Shown piece by piece: positions 10,501 to 21,954 of a DNA stretch of 64,000 nt. Each line of letters starts with the position of its first letter. The stretch's first letter is position 1. Where the stretch lies: positions 1,178,001-1,242,000 of the forward strand of contig NC_134286.1 in assembly GCF_949628215.1 (NCBI RefSeq), written 5' to 3'. This DNA is from Phalacrocorax aristotelis (taxonomy: Eukaryota > Chordata > Aves > Suliformes > Phalacrocoracidae). The translations under genes and the position numbers were made by a program. A model generated the notes under the pieces. The model saw nothing but the letters and a program-made list of their open reading frames with translations, was not told where the DNA came from and searched no databases.

Positions 10501-13500
10501 GTCAAGTCATCTGGAGGTCTAAAAATAACAGCCTGATAAAAAAGGAGGTGACCACTACGGTTAAAGTTGTCAAAGGTAAAACCAGCAATAAAGCCCCGCT
10601 CTTGCGTAGCCAGTCTAACCCACAGAGCATGTAGGAGGAGAAACAGCTAGCGGGAATAGTCTTTCACACCACACTGTCTACCCACGCCCAGGCTGGGTGT
10701 TGAGGCATCCTCTGCCTTTGCTCCGTTAGCCCTTCTCCACTCATGGGGACATAGGGATGGACTGGGGAAGGAGGGATCCATTAGTGCACATCCCAGTCTG
10801 GATCTACCAACAGGCCACTTGAACCCATGGTGCGTGAGGTAACATCTAGATCTGGTTTTGGTTTTGTGCAGGTAGCCAGCATCTCTGTGGTTCTTGCACA
10901 AAGTGGTACAGCGAGCGGGTGTTGTACTAGCCAAATCTGCCTTCTCCCCTTCCCACGCATCCTCAGTGTGCGCTACAGTGAGCTGTCTTTCTGCAAGGGG
11001 GGCACCCACCCAACAGAGCAGGCCTTGTATGATATGGCAGTAAAAATTGTGGCAGAGCTGGTATAAACCTGGCTTTAAGCACAGGTGAACTGAGCTTAAC
11101 CTGCGCAGAGAGGTGATGAGAGTGCAGTGCCCCTCCTCCTCCTGGGAAAGCACCAAAAGCCAGAGCAAAAACTGCCATGGCGGGGGGGGACCTTCCCCAC
11201 CGCAGCCAGGGCCAGCGTGACCCAGGCCCAACCTGCTTTGTCTTCCAGTTGCAGCGACCAAGCCCGTCATCAGGGCCAGCGAGCCGGGGCTGACTTTCGC
11301 GCCAGGAGCCAGGACCAGCCTGACGTGCGTGGCCAGCGGGTCCCCCCCCATCAGCTACCGCTGGTTCAGGAGCGGCCCAGGGGGCGAAGCCCTGCTCCTG
11401 AGCAGCCAGGCCAAGCTGGCGTGGGACAGCCTGCAGCCCTCCGACACTGGCACGTACTTCTGTGAGGCAGAAAACAGGGTTGGGGCCAGGGCTGTGCAGC
11501 AGAGCGACGCCGTCGAGCTGACGGTGAGAGGTGAGTCCCCGGCCTACAGCCGCACGAGGCTGAGGCAGCGAGCTCCCTCTTTCACAGCGCCATCAGACCT
11601 GTATAACACTAAATACAAACCGTGTCTTGACTGCCACGCAACGAGGAAGCCACGGGGGTTGGCGTCCTTTCTGCTTCAGAGCATGTCTGATCGCAGCAGG
11701 GGTCAGGAAAACATTCCCCGTGCCCCCCTGGGACCAGGACCCTGCAGGATGGGAGCCCGGCTCTGGCCGTGCCTTGCTCTTACCGGGCTTGTGCTGCGGA
11801 GGGGTGGGGGAAACAGCCTGAGGCCCCGTCTCTCCCACAGAGAGCCCGGTCACACGGCAGCCCAGCCCCGAGGCCGGCAGGCCCCAGCCCACCCCCCGAG
11901 GCGATGTGCCCCAGCGAGTGCCCACAGGTAAGCGGCCTGGGCTGCCGGGGAAGGGCTGTTCCACCCTGCCGAGGGCTCTGTGAGCGATGGAGGCGAGACA
12001 AACCAGCCTGACGTTCCTTCTGGGCTGCAGAGCGTCTCTGCAGGTGGGACAGACGCGATCCGCCCGGGCCGCGGGCGCAGGTGCCCAGCTGTGGGTAGCT
12101 GCGGCGGAGCCCCCAGGACAGCAGCACAGCCAGTGGCAGAGAGGGGACCTCAGCCTGGGACACCGGGGGGGTTGCAAAGCTTCGGCGGGAGGTCTCCTGG
12201 GGCGAGAAACCTGGCTCGGCGCTCCATGTCTCCGGGAGCCTTACGGCGGAGCTGCCTTGCGGGAAATCGCCCCAGAGCAGCCAGGGAGCCGCCAGCGGAG
12301 AGAGGAAGCGAGACAGTCCTGGGGAACCCTCGGCGGGTCCCAGCGAGGCAAAGCCGAAGCGGTCCCGGGCCGTGCTGCAGCCACCTACAAACGCCGGTGC
12401 ATGGAGACGCACCGACCGGGGCAGGGCTGCCGGGGGGCCCCGCGGCGACCCCCCAGCGACCGACCTGGGCCCGGGCCTCGGCGGCTTGTCCGGGCTTTGG
12501 CCGCAGTTGCAGCTTTCGTTCGTTTGAAGTGTTTTAAGAGGGTGTTTCAAGGCGCTCCCAGCGCCGGGGGAGCCCGGGGTGCTGCGGGGGGTCTCGGGCG
12601 GGTCCCCCCGCTGCTGTCACAGCGCTCTCCCTCCGCCCTCAGGTCCCCCTCAGGCCGCGCCGCCCCCGCACCTCTACGCGCTGCCGGCCGCGCTGGGGGT
12701 CGCAGCGCTGGGGGCGCTGGCGGCCGCGCTGCTCCGCCGGCGGCGGCGCAAGGCGGGTGAGTGGGGCGGGGCGGGTGGGCGGGGCGGGGCAGGGGCGGGG
12801 CAGGGCGGGTGAGCGGGGTGGGGCGGGGGCGGGGCAAGGCGGGTGAGCGGGGTGGGGCGGGTGAGCGGGGCGGGGCGGGTGAGCGGGGCAAGGCGGGTGA
12901 GCCGGGCGGGGGCATGCGGGGCGGGGGCGGGGCAAGACGGGTGAGGGGGCGGGGCCGGGCGGGGCGGGGGCTGGGCAAGGCGGGTGAGCGAGGCGGGGGC
13001 GGGGCCAGGCCGGTGAGGGGGCGGGGCCGGGCGGGGCGGAGGCGGGGCCAGGCGGGTGAGCGTGAGGCGGGGCGGGGCCGGCGGTAGAGGGCAGCCCTGG
13101 CCCGAGGGGGCGGGGCGGGGCGGTGGCCACGGCCCCATCCGCACCCCCGTCACCCCCATCATCACCCCATCATCATCCCCACCATCCCCCGGCCCCTGCC
13201 CCAAGCCCAGCCCCACTGGTCCCTTCTAGGGAGAGGCAGGGTGGGAGGGTCGTTCCTGAGGGCGGATACCTGGGAGCGGCTGGGTTTTTTCTTTCTGTGG
13301 CACGTTAACCACAAAATATGTTGATGCACGTCTCCGATTCCTCTTTTTTTCCAGAACCTCTCTATGAAGTTGCTTTGTGAGTACAACCTTTCCCCTGGGA
13401 CGTCAAGAGGACTTTGCAGGCACCGCACCGGTGTCTGTTTCCAAAAGGCCTCTTTGCTCAGTGAAAAGCCCAAAGATTTCCGTGCCTTGCTGGGGGAGGA

Positions 13501-14343
13501 TCTGAATGCCCTGACAGCCCTTCAGTGAGCAGCATGAGGGCATTAACACTTTAGTGCAGGAGATAGCAAGAGAGCCCCTTCTTTAATGTGTTGGGACGAG
13601 AGGGAGATATTCGGGGCCCTTCACTCGGCCTTGCGGAAGCCGTGGGAAAACATCTCTGTAGTAAATTCCTACCATTATTTCGCAAAGCCAAGGACAGGAA
13701 TTCTCAGCTCTTCCCTCGAGATAAGTTCCTTCTACAGACGCCTTTCTCTCTCACGAACAGATCTTCTGCCCTCTCCTAATCTCAACCTTTAATCCCTTCA
13801 TACTGCTTCCCTTTCAGAGGCACACCTGAACCATCTCTAGCCTCACACACTGCCATTTTTCCCACATATTACTGGTAGTTACTTTCTAAAGGCTAGACTA
13901 TCTGGTGATAACTCTTTTGGGCATAATATGATGACGCCGTGAGTTTATGGCTACTAACTGTTTATTGCTTCTTTTTGTGTGTGTAATTCTCCTTACTTTC
14001 TAGTGTCTCAGAGCTTCCCAGGCCCTCACTAGATTTACAGCAGTTTTGCTGTTCCACAGATGATGCGGTAGATCTTGACTTTGACTAAGATGTAAATCAA
14101 ATGACTTCTGATTTAGTCGACCTTCTCAATAACGTCTGTTTTTTCAGCCATAGCACTGCAGATGACACAAGATTGGAGGCTGATGTGGAAGTCCCTGATA
14201 GCTGCCTACTCAAGGAGACAAATTCTAAGACTGAAACACCCAGTGACAGTTTCCCCATGCAAGACAACGGCTATGACAACATACGCATCACGAAAAATCC
14301 TGATTATGAGAATCTTGTGAATGCAATGGAATCAGAATATTAA
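7551..14343 (+). CDS. VSIG4: VSIG4 (CRIg), complement-receptor immunoglobulin-superfamily protein, seven exons
   Basis: Exons: 7551-7605, 10219-10575, 11249-11530, 11841-11927, 12643-12756, 13355-13376 and 14148-14343. All have AG/GT borders and every junction is in phase, giving 370 codons and stop TAA. The start ATG has a strong context (A at -3, G at +4) and opens a signal peptide (MGEVVRTVVFMMALISC). Exon 2 is a V-set domain (C41, W56, SGDHI at 73-77, DSGHYTC with C113). Exon 3 is a C2-type domain (C164, GSPPISYRWF at 168-177, DTGTYFC with C209). These match the mammalian protein, including the SGDHI and GSPPISY stretches. Exon 4 is a Pro-rich stalk. Exon 5 gives an Ala/Leu membrane helix (about 271-291) followed by five Arg. 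The tail has LYEV (Y302), GYDNI (Y348) and NPDYENL (Y359). The known role in mammals is a macrophage receptor that binds C3b/iC3b for clearance and restrains T cells; function in this species is inferred. Confidence 0.93.
7606..10218 (+). other. VSIG4 intron 1
   Basis: Separates the signal-peptide exon from the V-set exon and interrupts a codon after its first base. The acceptor is ttgttccctgcag. The open frames inside it, for example 9368-9709 on the minus strand, show no domain and are taken as chance. I see no repeat family in it. Confidence 0.75.
10576..12642 (+). other. VSIG4 introns 2-4: GC-rich stretch around exons 3 and 4
   Basis: Introns 10576-11248, 11531-11840 and 11928-12642, all phase 1. 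GC content rises sharply from about 11.1 kb. The rise explains the long open frames on both strands (for example 11780-12550 minus and 11987-12760 plus), which are not genes. Acceptors are ctttgtcttccag, ctctcccacag and ctccgccctcag. Confidence 0.7.
12757..13095 (+). repeat. G-rich minisatellite at the start of VSIG4 intron 5
   Basis: A degenerate tandem array of short units (about 18-20 bases for the clearest copies) built from ggggcggggc and ggcgggtgagc. It begins at the exon 5 donor. The unit core repeats the exon/intron junction itself: gcaaggcgg|gtgagc recurs exactly before the GT at 12843, 12897 and 12984. G|GTGAG is found nine times after the true donor (GT at 12809, 12843, 12861, 12879, 12897, 12941, 12984, 13013 and 13056). 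The plus strand has many GGG runs and could form G-quadruplexes. Confidence 0.85.
13135..13195. repeat. Short C/AT-rich simple repeat
   Basis: Imperfect run of catcatcacccc and ccatcatcatcccc units in VSIG4 intron 5, just after the G-rich minisatellite. Confidence 0.6.
13377..14147 (+). other. VSIG4 intron 6
   Basis: A phase 2 intron between the 22-nt LYEV exon and the final tail exon. Base composition returns to ordinary GC content here. The donor gtgagt, read in frame, gives TTG TGA, so an unspliced transcript stops immediately after the LYEVA motif. The acceptor is tctgttttttcag. Confidence 0.8.
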
Positions 14344-17300
14344 ATAGAAAAAGTTTAGTAGAGAACCAGCTTTTCCAAACAATGGCTGTGCAGGGCTGCA
14401 GATGTTAGGCGGTAAACCCTACCAGAGGAAACTCTTCTTCCTGTCTGCCTTCTGCTGTAAAAACTATACCAGTCTCACTCCTTTCTTTAACCCAGGGGAC
14501 CTGCATAACCTTCTTGGGCTTTGGCAAAGGAGGCCCTGCCCATCCGTGCGGAAAACCTCAGCCAAGGGGCTATCTACCTACTTTTATAGAGCGAATAATT
14601 TCTGAGCAGCCTGAAGGACCAAAGCGAGGAAGAGAAGATCTGAAGGAGTGGAAGCACAAATGTCTTCAGCCTGCAAATCAAGGTGCAGCTGGGTGCAATG
14701 CTGATAGCCCATAGCACCAGCAGGGTGTACTCTCAAGTGCCTGTTCCTCCTGCCACCCTGCAAGGAGCCACGGATGGTGCTGGAAATGGACTCCCTCTGG
14801 CTTTTATAGATCAACAAAAACTGAAAGTACATCCTGCTTGTCCCTGAGTCTTTGTTGTTAGAGCATGTTAAAGGGACCACAGAGGTGAGTTGATGTCTCA
14901 GGAATGTAATTTTTTGCTGTCAGGCTGGAGCTCATTGATAGAGGAAGAGGGAATGTCCCTGTAGGTGATGAGCCCCCTAACTTTCATTCCATGGCATTGC
15001 TCAACACATTGGTTTGCTCTAAAAATCAGTTACTTTTAAAAAATATTCTGCACCTCCCTGTATTTCGGCTGTTGGTGACTCAAATCAAACAGTCTCTTCC
15101 AAGTGGAAAACAGCTCAGTGGCCAACCTGAGCCACGCTGAGCGCAGCACGGCCACAGCCTTGCGGGAAGGTGCCGGCTGGCAGGGGCACGCTTACGAGTG
15201 CGCTGCTACACCAGTGGACAGAAGCCCCATGCTAGTGGGGTGCAGGCTTTGCTGTGGGCTGTGCAGCCTGTCACTGCAGCTTAAACCCACTCCAGGGCAT
15301 TCCTGGATCTCTGGCAAAAGCAAACCAGAAGAAAAGATCCTTTTTACAAAAGCAGCAAGTCTGTGTGCTCTGCTGTTCCTCCCTTCAGCTGACATGCATT
15401 TCTTGCAATACACGCTGTTACTCACAGCCTGGTTTTCTTCCTCATTGTTAATCATTTGCATCTTACATGTGCTGGGGTGCTGCTGTAGCGCTCTGCCCTC
15501 CCTGTCTGTCAGAGACCTCCAAGCAGCATCCCCCGTCCCGCAGGCTTGGCAAGCAGACCAGGGGCAGGGAGGGGGGCATGCCGCCTGGCTTTAGCAAAGC
15601 ACATCTGTAGGGAGAGTTACTGGCTTTTATTAAATCAGTCAGTGCTGCGGAGGGAGCATGGGGAAGCAATGAGGTCTGGGTCACGCAAGCCCTCCTTCTT
15701 GGCACTGACTTGGACCCACATGGCTTTTGTCTCTGCTGCCATGGACCTCCCCTTCCCAGGTCAGCGACCTAATAGCAGGTTCACCTAGATTTTTATGGCC
15801 TGAGCACTGGGAAGAAGAGCCTCGCTTTTACATTTATTGCTCTGAATTACAGTGACACTTCTTCAGGACATTAGGTGATTATCAGGCAAGATCAGAGAGG
15901 AGTCTCCTGCCTGTGTTGTGAAGGCTTCATAAACACAGCGATGGACATGCAGGGACGGCCGTGCTGCAGTGCCAGGCTGCTGCGCTTCCCGGGGCAGCAG
16001 CCAGCAGGGCCTGCCTGTCCTGGCAGGGACTCCGGCAGTGCCAGACCCCCCGCCAAGCACTGGTCTCTGAGCTCTCAGTCTTGGCCAGCTCCCCCATCCC
16101 CGTGGAGGAGGGGAGCTGTGCCCTGACCAAGGACGAGAAGCACGGGGACCATTAGCAACGTGTGTGAGGGTCTCTCGTGCTTTGCACCTCGGGTGAGGTA
16201 ATTCACCCCACTACAGTGTTTGCTGTAGCTAGCGCAAGCTGGCCTTGGCAGCACCAGGCTGCAGCAGCAGCTGCTGGCGTCAGCACTCTCAGCGGCGGCG
16301 CGGAGCAAACGAAGTGAGGGGAATGGCGAGCTGCAGCCGTGCTCACGCAGGGCAGAAGCATGTGGTGCGAGGTCAGTGCTGTGTGGGGAGGGAACTGAAA
16401 ACATCTCAGCTTCCCCATCCTCACTTCAGCAGATCCAGAAACAAAACACAGGCCATGGCGCGCTCTTTTGTCACCCAAGTGCCATCCTCATTGATTTTCA
16501 ATTAGCCTAGCGTTTTATACAAGATTTGCTGCCAATATAAGCTCCCAGCTCCAAGTTCCCTTATAGGCTGTGTAACAGCATGATTTTTCCAACTTTTGAT
16601 TTGTCCCAGTGCCGGTCTGCTCTGAGGAGGTCTGGGCACCCTCCTCAGAAGACCTGAAGCCTGGGAGAAGCTGCAGAGGAAGAAGGCAATAGGGGTTAAG
16701 AGGGGTAGCTGATGCCCCAGCTGGAGCAGATGCTCTGTACCCCACGTTGGCACTGCCTCTAGGGCAGACAGCAAAATAGCTCTGGCCATAAGCGGCAGAA
16801 CAGTGGGAACACAAAAAGCGCCTCTCCAGTGCCAAAGCTGTTGTTTCTCCCTAGGCAGCAAGCGTGTGACTATATTTTTATTTATATTCTTTTGTGCGTT
16901 TGGGAGTAACACCTGTTGGAAACATAACATTTTTCTTCTGACAGTCATGGAGGGCTTTGCTGTTTTGTATCGCCATCCAACAAAAGAGCTTCTCTCTTCG
17001 TTGTGCTGGTCACTCACCCGGTGACATGACTCATCTGCTGAGTGCCAGCTCTGCTCCAGCACAGAAGGGAAACCTCAGCTTCCGCTCCGAAACTACACTG
17101 CCTCCAAAAAAATGCACTAATTCTAGTGGCCAGCACAATGTCATGAGACTTGCAGCTCCCCTTGCTGCAGAGCAACGACAGGACCGATTGGCTTTTACAC
17201 TTACCTGGCCTTCAGAGCCCTTCCAAACCTGCTGTTCTCAGCAGGGAGAAGGGAGAGGAAGTCTCAGAGAAACTCATCCCACCCCAGTTTGGTATTTGTT

Positions 17301-18849
17301 CTTGTAAGAGAGACAGGGGTTAACTTTCTTCCCCTTCCCCCAGCCATCTAGAAGGAACTGGGGGCTGGGGGGGGCAGCGCCAGGCAGGGGTGTTATTCAA
17401 AAGCAGAGGTGAAAACCCTGCTGAAAGTAAATGCGGGAGATGTGTGAGAAAACAATGATGAAAAGCATAAATGAACACTTGCCTAGCTGTGGTGCAGAAG
17501 GGTTCAGGTTTGTTAAAAGCTTGAGGTCTGTGGTGGCAGAAAGGACTGGGGTTGACACAGCTGCCTGCTGCATTAGGGATCCACTGGGGACAAAACAAAT
17601 CCTGAAATAATAGACTTTGTTCTCTTTTGAAGCTGACCTCAGTGATAAAGATCAGGGTGATGTCTGTGAGTCATGAGTAGGTGCCTGAGAGAGACCACAG
17701 GAGTCTGAGTCACAAGGAGTAGGACCATGTTTGTCCAGAAGCGCACAGTAAGCCCTAATGATAGGACCTATTCAAAAAGCAGAACACAATTTGCGTAGGC
17801 AACGATATACATTCATTGGTCCCAGCTTTGTACAAATCCCAGCTTCTTCAAAATATTTAGCAAGAAATAGCTGCAACAAAAACCCCAAAAGCTTAGTATT
17901 GAAGTTTATCAATATTCCCAAATACGGCAAAATTTGCTGCTGGTACTGTCCTAAAACAAGCCAGTTGGGTCTTGGGATGTTTTCTTAGTCTCTGAGTTTT
18001 CAATGTTAAATGCTTTCAGAGAGTTTGTCTGACTGGGCTGGGCACTCCTCCTCTGTCATTCTCCCCACCCTGAGACATCTCAAGCTGCAGATCTGATATG
18101 CTACAAGTCAGTTATTAAAAACGCGTACCCATCCTTAGATCTTCCAGTGGGATGATTTAGCGGGAATTACTTTAACTAAATAGCAGAAATAAGAGAAAAG
18201 CAACAGGTAACGTAGCTGCAAGTGCTGACTAGGAATAACCATCCAAAACCAAGGAGCCTTCTCCAAACAACAAGGCTTCAAGGAGAAGTGATGGACTCCT
18301 TGGCCTAATTTAAAAACAAATTGAGCAAACACGCGTTTTTCACTGGCTAGTGGGACAGAGGGAAGTTAATCAGGAGCCTCATTAATTTGTGCTCAAAATT
18401 CAAATATAAAAAGTTTCCTACCTGTCCAAAGAAAAGATTCTGTATTATGGATAATGCTGCCCTCACCTATGATGTTGTGGTTATAGTTCCCAGCATCCTT
18501 GCTAACCGAGCCCAGTTAACAGCTGGCTAGCTAACACTGCGAAGAGAACAGCATTGCCTTTGGCTGCAGAGAGTAAGGAGCCAGGGCTCAGTTCTCTGCC
18601 TGCACAAGGCAGAGCAGCTGTACCAGGCCCATGTCGGTACAGGTTTGCCATCAGGAGGAGTACCCCGAGAGCCGCCTCCGAAATTGGGGTGGGAGGGAAA
18701 CCTGGTGGCACAGGCTCAGAGTCAAGCATTCAGTAACTGAGGTGGGTTGTTCAGTCTCTCGCCAGCGTTTTAGAGGAGCAGAACGCGGGCAGGAAGGGTC
18801 CCGCCCAAGGGGGAGGAAGGAGGTGGTCTCCTCGGAGCGCCGCTGCGTT
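14344..18849. other. VSIG4 3' UTR and the convergent gap to MIR223
   Basis: Just over 4.5 kb between two genes transcribed toward each other. No AATAAA was seen soon after the VSIG4 stop; an ATTAAA lies at 15629-15634 on the plus strand. For the leftward microRNA transcript, minus-strand AATAAA signals are at 16877-16882 and 15833-15838. I can support no coding exon or repeat family here, and the open frames at 15103-15594 and around 16-17 kb have no domain. The real 3' ends of both transcripts are unknown. Confidence 0.5.
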
Positions 18850-18950
18850 GCTCAGCAAATGCCTCACTTGGGGTATTTGACAAACTGACACTCTGCACAC
18901 TGAGTGTCGAACTCAGCTTGTCAAATACACGCAGTGCTGCACTGCAGCTC
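18850..18950 (-). ncRNA. MIR223: microRNA precursor mir-223
   Basis: On the minus strand a strong hairpin holds the miR-223 arms. The 3p mature RNA is 18890 down to 18869, with seed GUCAGUU and ending AAUACCCCA, and it matches the vertebrate miR-223-3p I know at every position. The 5p arm is 18931 down to 18910, starting CGUGUAUUUGAC. Arms gtatttgacaa/ttgtcaaatac pair, with a second inner stem gacactc/gagtgtc around a loop of about eight bases. In mammals miR-223 is a myeloid microRNA that tunes granulocyte and macrophage output, driven by PU.1 and C/EBP. It lies on the opposite strand a few kilobases past the 3' end of VSIG4; the same convergent arrangement is seen here, which supports both calls. 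The precursor ends are approximate. Confidence 0.97.
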
Positions 18951-21900
18951 TCGACGGGTGTGGCAGAGGTCTTCGCTGCAGCGCCATCCTGGGCAAACGG
19001 AGAGGGAAAAGAAGGGCAGAAGCCGCTGTTACCTTCAGAGGCTTTTCCAGTTAGCAAAAAGCATCATTGTCCCTCCCATATTTCCCCCTCCAATGCTTTT
19101 CTTTGGTTGACAGAGAACCACACAAGTAGACGCTGCCTTCTGCTGAGGAAGATGTCCACTATATTAATTCAAAGGCTGAAGCTCTGTGGAGCTGAAAATT
19201 ACGCTGAGAGTTCCCGACTAACCTTCTGCCTTAGCCATAAGGGTACATTGGTAGTTTGAAATATTGAGAAAATGTCCATGCAAACACACAGCCATGACAC
19301 TTGGGTCCAACACCACAAAGACCAATGTTGCTCTAGGCTCATAAAGCCTAGACAAAGACCTGGAGGACATATGGTGGGGGAGCAATTTTGCACTGGACAG
19401 AGCTGTTCTTTTGCACAAAGACCAAAAGATGCCATTGGTTCCCCTGTTCTTTTAACAAGAGCGTGCATTAAATGCAGAAATGCACTTAAAGAAAATTAAA
19501 TAACAAAACGTACAGAAGAAGACATTGCTAAGTATTACTGTGCTCTGTGTCCTTCTGAGATGTTGACCATTCAGAATTTCAGTCTAAAAGCAGATTGGAA
19601 ATTCTGATACCAAGCAACTCTCCCAGAAAAATTCATCACAGCTTCTAAACTACACCCATTCTGCATAACACTATTCTAATGCCATTCATATTCTCTGCAG
19701 CCAGGCCCAGAGGTAGCTCAGTTTTAAGCATGGTGCTTTTAGCTTCCTTTCCATTCCCTGACTTTAATTTCATGTGACCAGCAGCACCAATTCGTGAGAA
19801 AGCAGCTGCACTATTTTTAGTATCACAGCGAAAAGACTAAAATGGATATGTTAATTATATTTTGGAACGTAGACCACTAAAGACACAAAAGTAGAATTCA
19901 GCTGAAGTGTATTAACTGCATCATACAGTGGGCAGTTTATTAACCCTTTTCTATCTCTAACTTCTGTGACTCTGTTTTATACAGATGATCATAGGATCAG
20001 AGCTAATATTACACACATAGAAATATACGTGGAAAAGGCAAGGTTTTTTTTATGTTAAAATAAAAAAAATTGTAATTGCAAATACGCATTCTTTATACGT
20101 GCTCCAAAACCAGCAGAGTGTGAAATAAGTTTTAACAGCAAGAGAACAGCTACAGCTTTAAAGATAAAATCAGTTTCTAGACTGGGTTACTACAAAGGTT
20201 TTGCAAGTCTTACATTCCCCTTGTCCTCCACATTAGGCTTTGGTGAGATGTAGATAGTGAACAGTTCTTTGTTCTGGCTCCTAATTCAGAATGAGTTTCA
20301 ACCGTAGTAGATAAAAGATGTTGCAATGGATAAAAGAAGCATGTGTATTTCACGAGCATTAGAAAACAGTGGTAATAAGCTGACTTAAGATCAGCCTAGC
20401 AAAAGACTTACTGATTTAAGCACAATGAAAACTGATTCTGTCATGCCTCTCGAGCTCTTGCAGCACCGCAGTGACACTCGCTGCAGTACGAAGCAGCCAG
20501 GCACCAGCTGCAGGAGAGGGGTGCCAAGCTGTCTTCAGGGACCAGGGCCTTACCAGCATTTTGTCACCCTTGTGCAAAGGTTTTAATGTAGCCAAGGCTC
20601 TGGGTTAACATTTCTTAATCCAACATACTCTGATCTGTGGGTTCTAGCAACAGACCAGTCATAATGCAGCTTAAAATGATCCCCATTGTGGCTTTCTGAG
20701 GGGAAAAACAGCCACTTGAGACGTTGCTGTGAGCAACAGATAAGAGGAGGGTACACAGTGGAGACAATTCTATCAGCAGATGGGAATGGAGCTTGTTACC
20801 CCACCCTGTAACGATAGTATCTGATCTGAATGGATTTGTCATTGTCGGAGCTTCTGGTTTCAAGCTGAAGTGGGTATTTCCAAATAAAAGCTCAGTGTTA
20901 TAAAACAGACTGAGCAATCAACTGCATACTCTGAAGGGCAAACAGAAAGAGGACTTCTTCCTGCATTCTTCAGTCAGTCCCTTATCAAAGTCACAGAAAG
21001 CTTTGCCTTTCCCCCCACAAGCTGCCTGTCATCTCTCAGGTATTTTTACAGGGCTGTCAGACTGCTCTGCAACTTGTGATGAAAATAAATGAAAAGTAAA
21101 ATTATTGGATAGACTTGAGCCTAAACCTAATAACAGCATGCATAAAAGTGTGGCAGTGTGGTTTTCACGTGCTGAGTAGCAGTGCCCCAAGACGCAGGCT
21201 GCAGCCGCTTCAAGACATGCACATATTATGCAGGATTTGAACTGGAATCAAGGCCATCTCTGTTTTCCACTTACTGAAACCCATTGAAAGCAAGTATCCC
21301 CACAGATCTGTGGGCAACAGGGTCTGCTGAACCCCTGCCCATCAGTTACCTGGGGACGTGCTTCTCCTGGGAGCTGGAAGCCTTTGTTACAAAAAAAGTC
21401 AAACTCAGACAAGGCTTTGCTCCCAGCAGCCTTCCACTGGATGCCGTCCTGCTTCAGATAGGATCTTCCTGTGCTCCCAAGCCCTGCAGCTGACACTGCG
21501 GGGGCTTTGCCTGACAAATATTGGAATATTTGTCTCAGTAAGGTCAATCTCATCCATCAGGCAGGCTCCAGCAAAGCCTGGAGCTGCAGCCCAGAGGGCT
21601 TGCTTCATTGCAGGCAAGCCGGGCTCGTATCCCCAAGCACAGTTCCCTCTAGCGCATCTGCTGGCTTGGCTGAGACAGTTAGCAATACAAAAACAGAGCA
21701 AGAGGCCAAACGGTGCAGCCAGTTAATGAATAACTCCTGCTCCTCAGCTGGCAGGTGCCAAAGCGGCTCCGTGGCTGCCTGCTCTGCCGCAGAGAGCAAC
21801 CCCAGGCTCAGGATGCTATTGCTGCCAACGAGGCCACGCTCCGCTTTCCGAGAAGGCTCACGTGGGCAAAGAGGGAACCTTCTTCCTTGCTCTTCTAACA

Positions 21901-21954
21901 CTAAAAGCAACCCCTCCTTGCCCAGCCCAGGCTGGACATCCCCTCTGCCTAGCC
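18951..21954. other. Probable pri-mir-223 transcript body
   Basis: The sequence upstream of the hairpin on the minus strand. It probably belongs to the primary transcript if the promoter lies near 22 kb. A minus-strand TATAAA at about 19975-19985 is a possible alternative, more proximal start. No coding exon is supported. Confidence 0.35.

Noticed and set aside
11593-13216. Several long open frames on both strands (up to 257 codons) across VSIG4 exons 3-5 and intron 5
   Set aside because: They overlap in many frames, are Pro/Arg/Gly/Ala low-complexity, and follow from high GC content. Only the VSIG4 exon frame shows Ig-domain residues.
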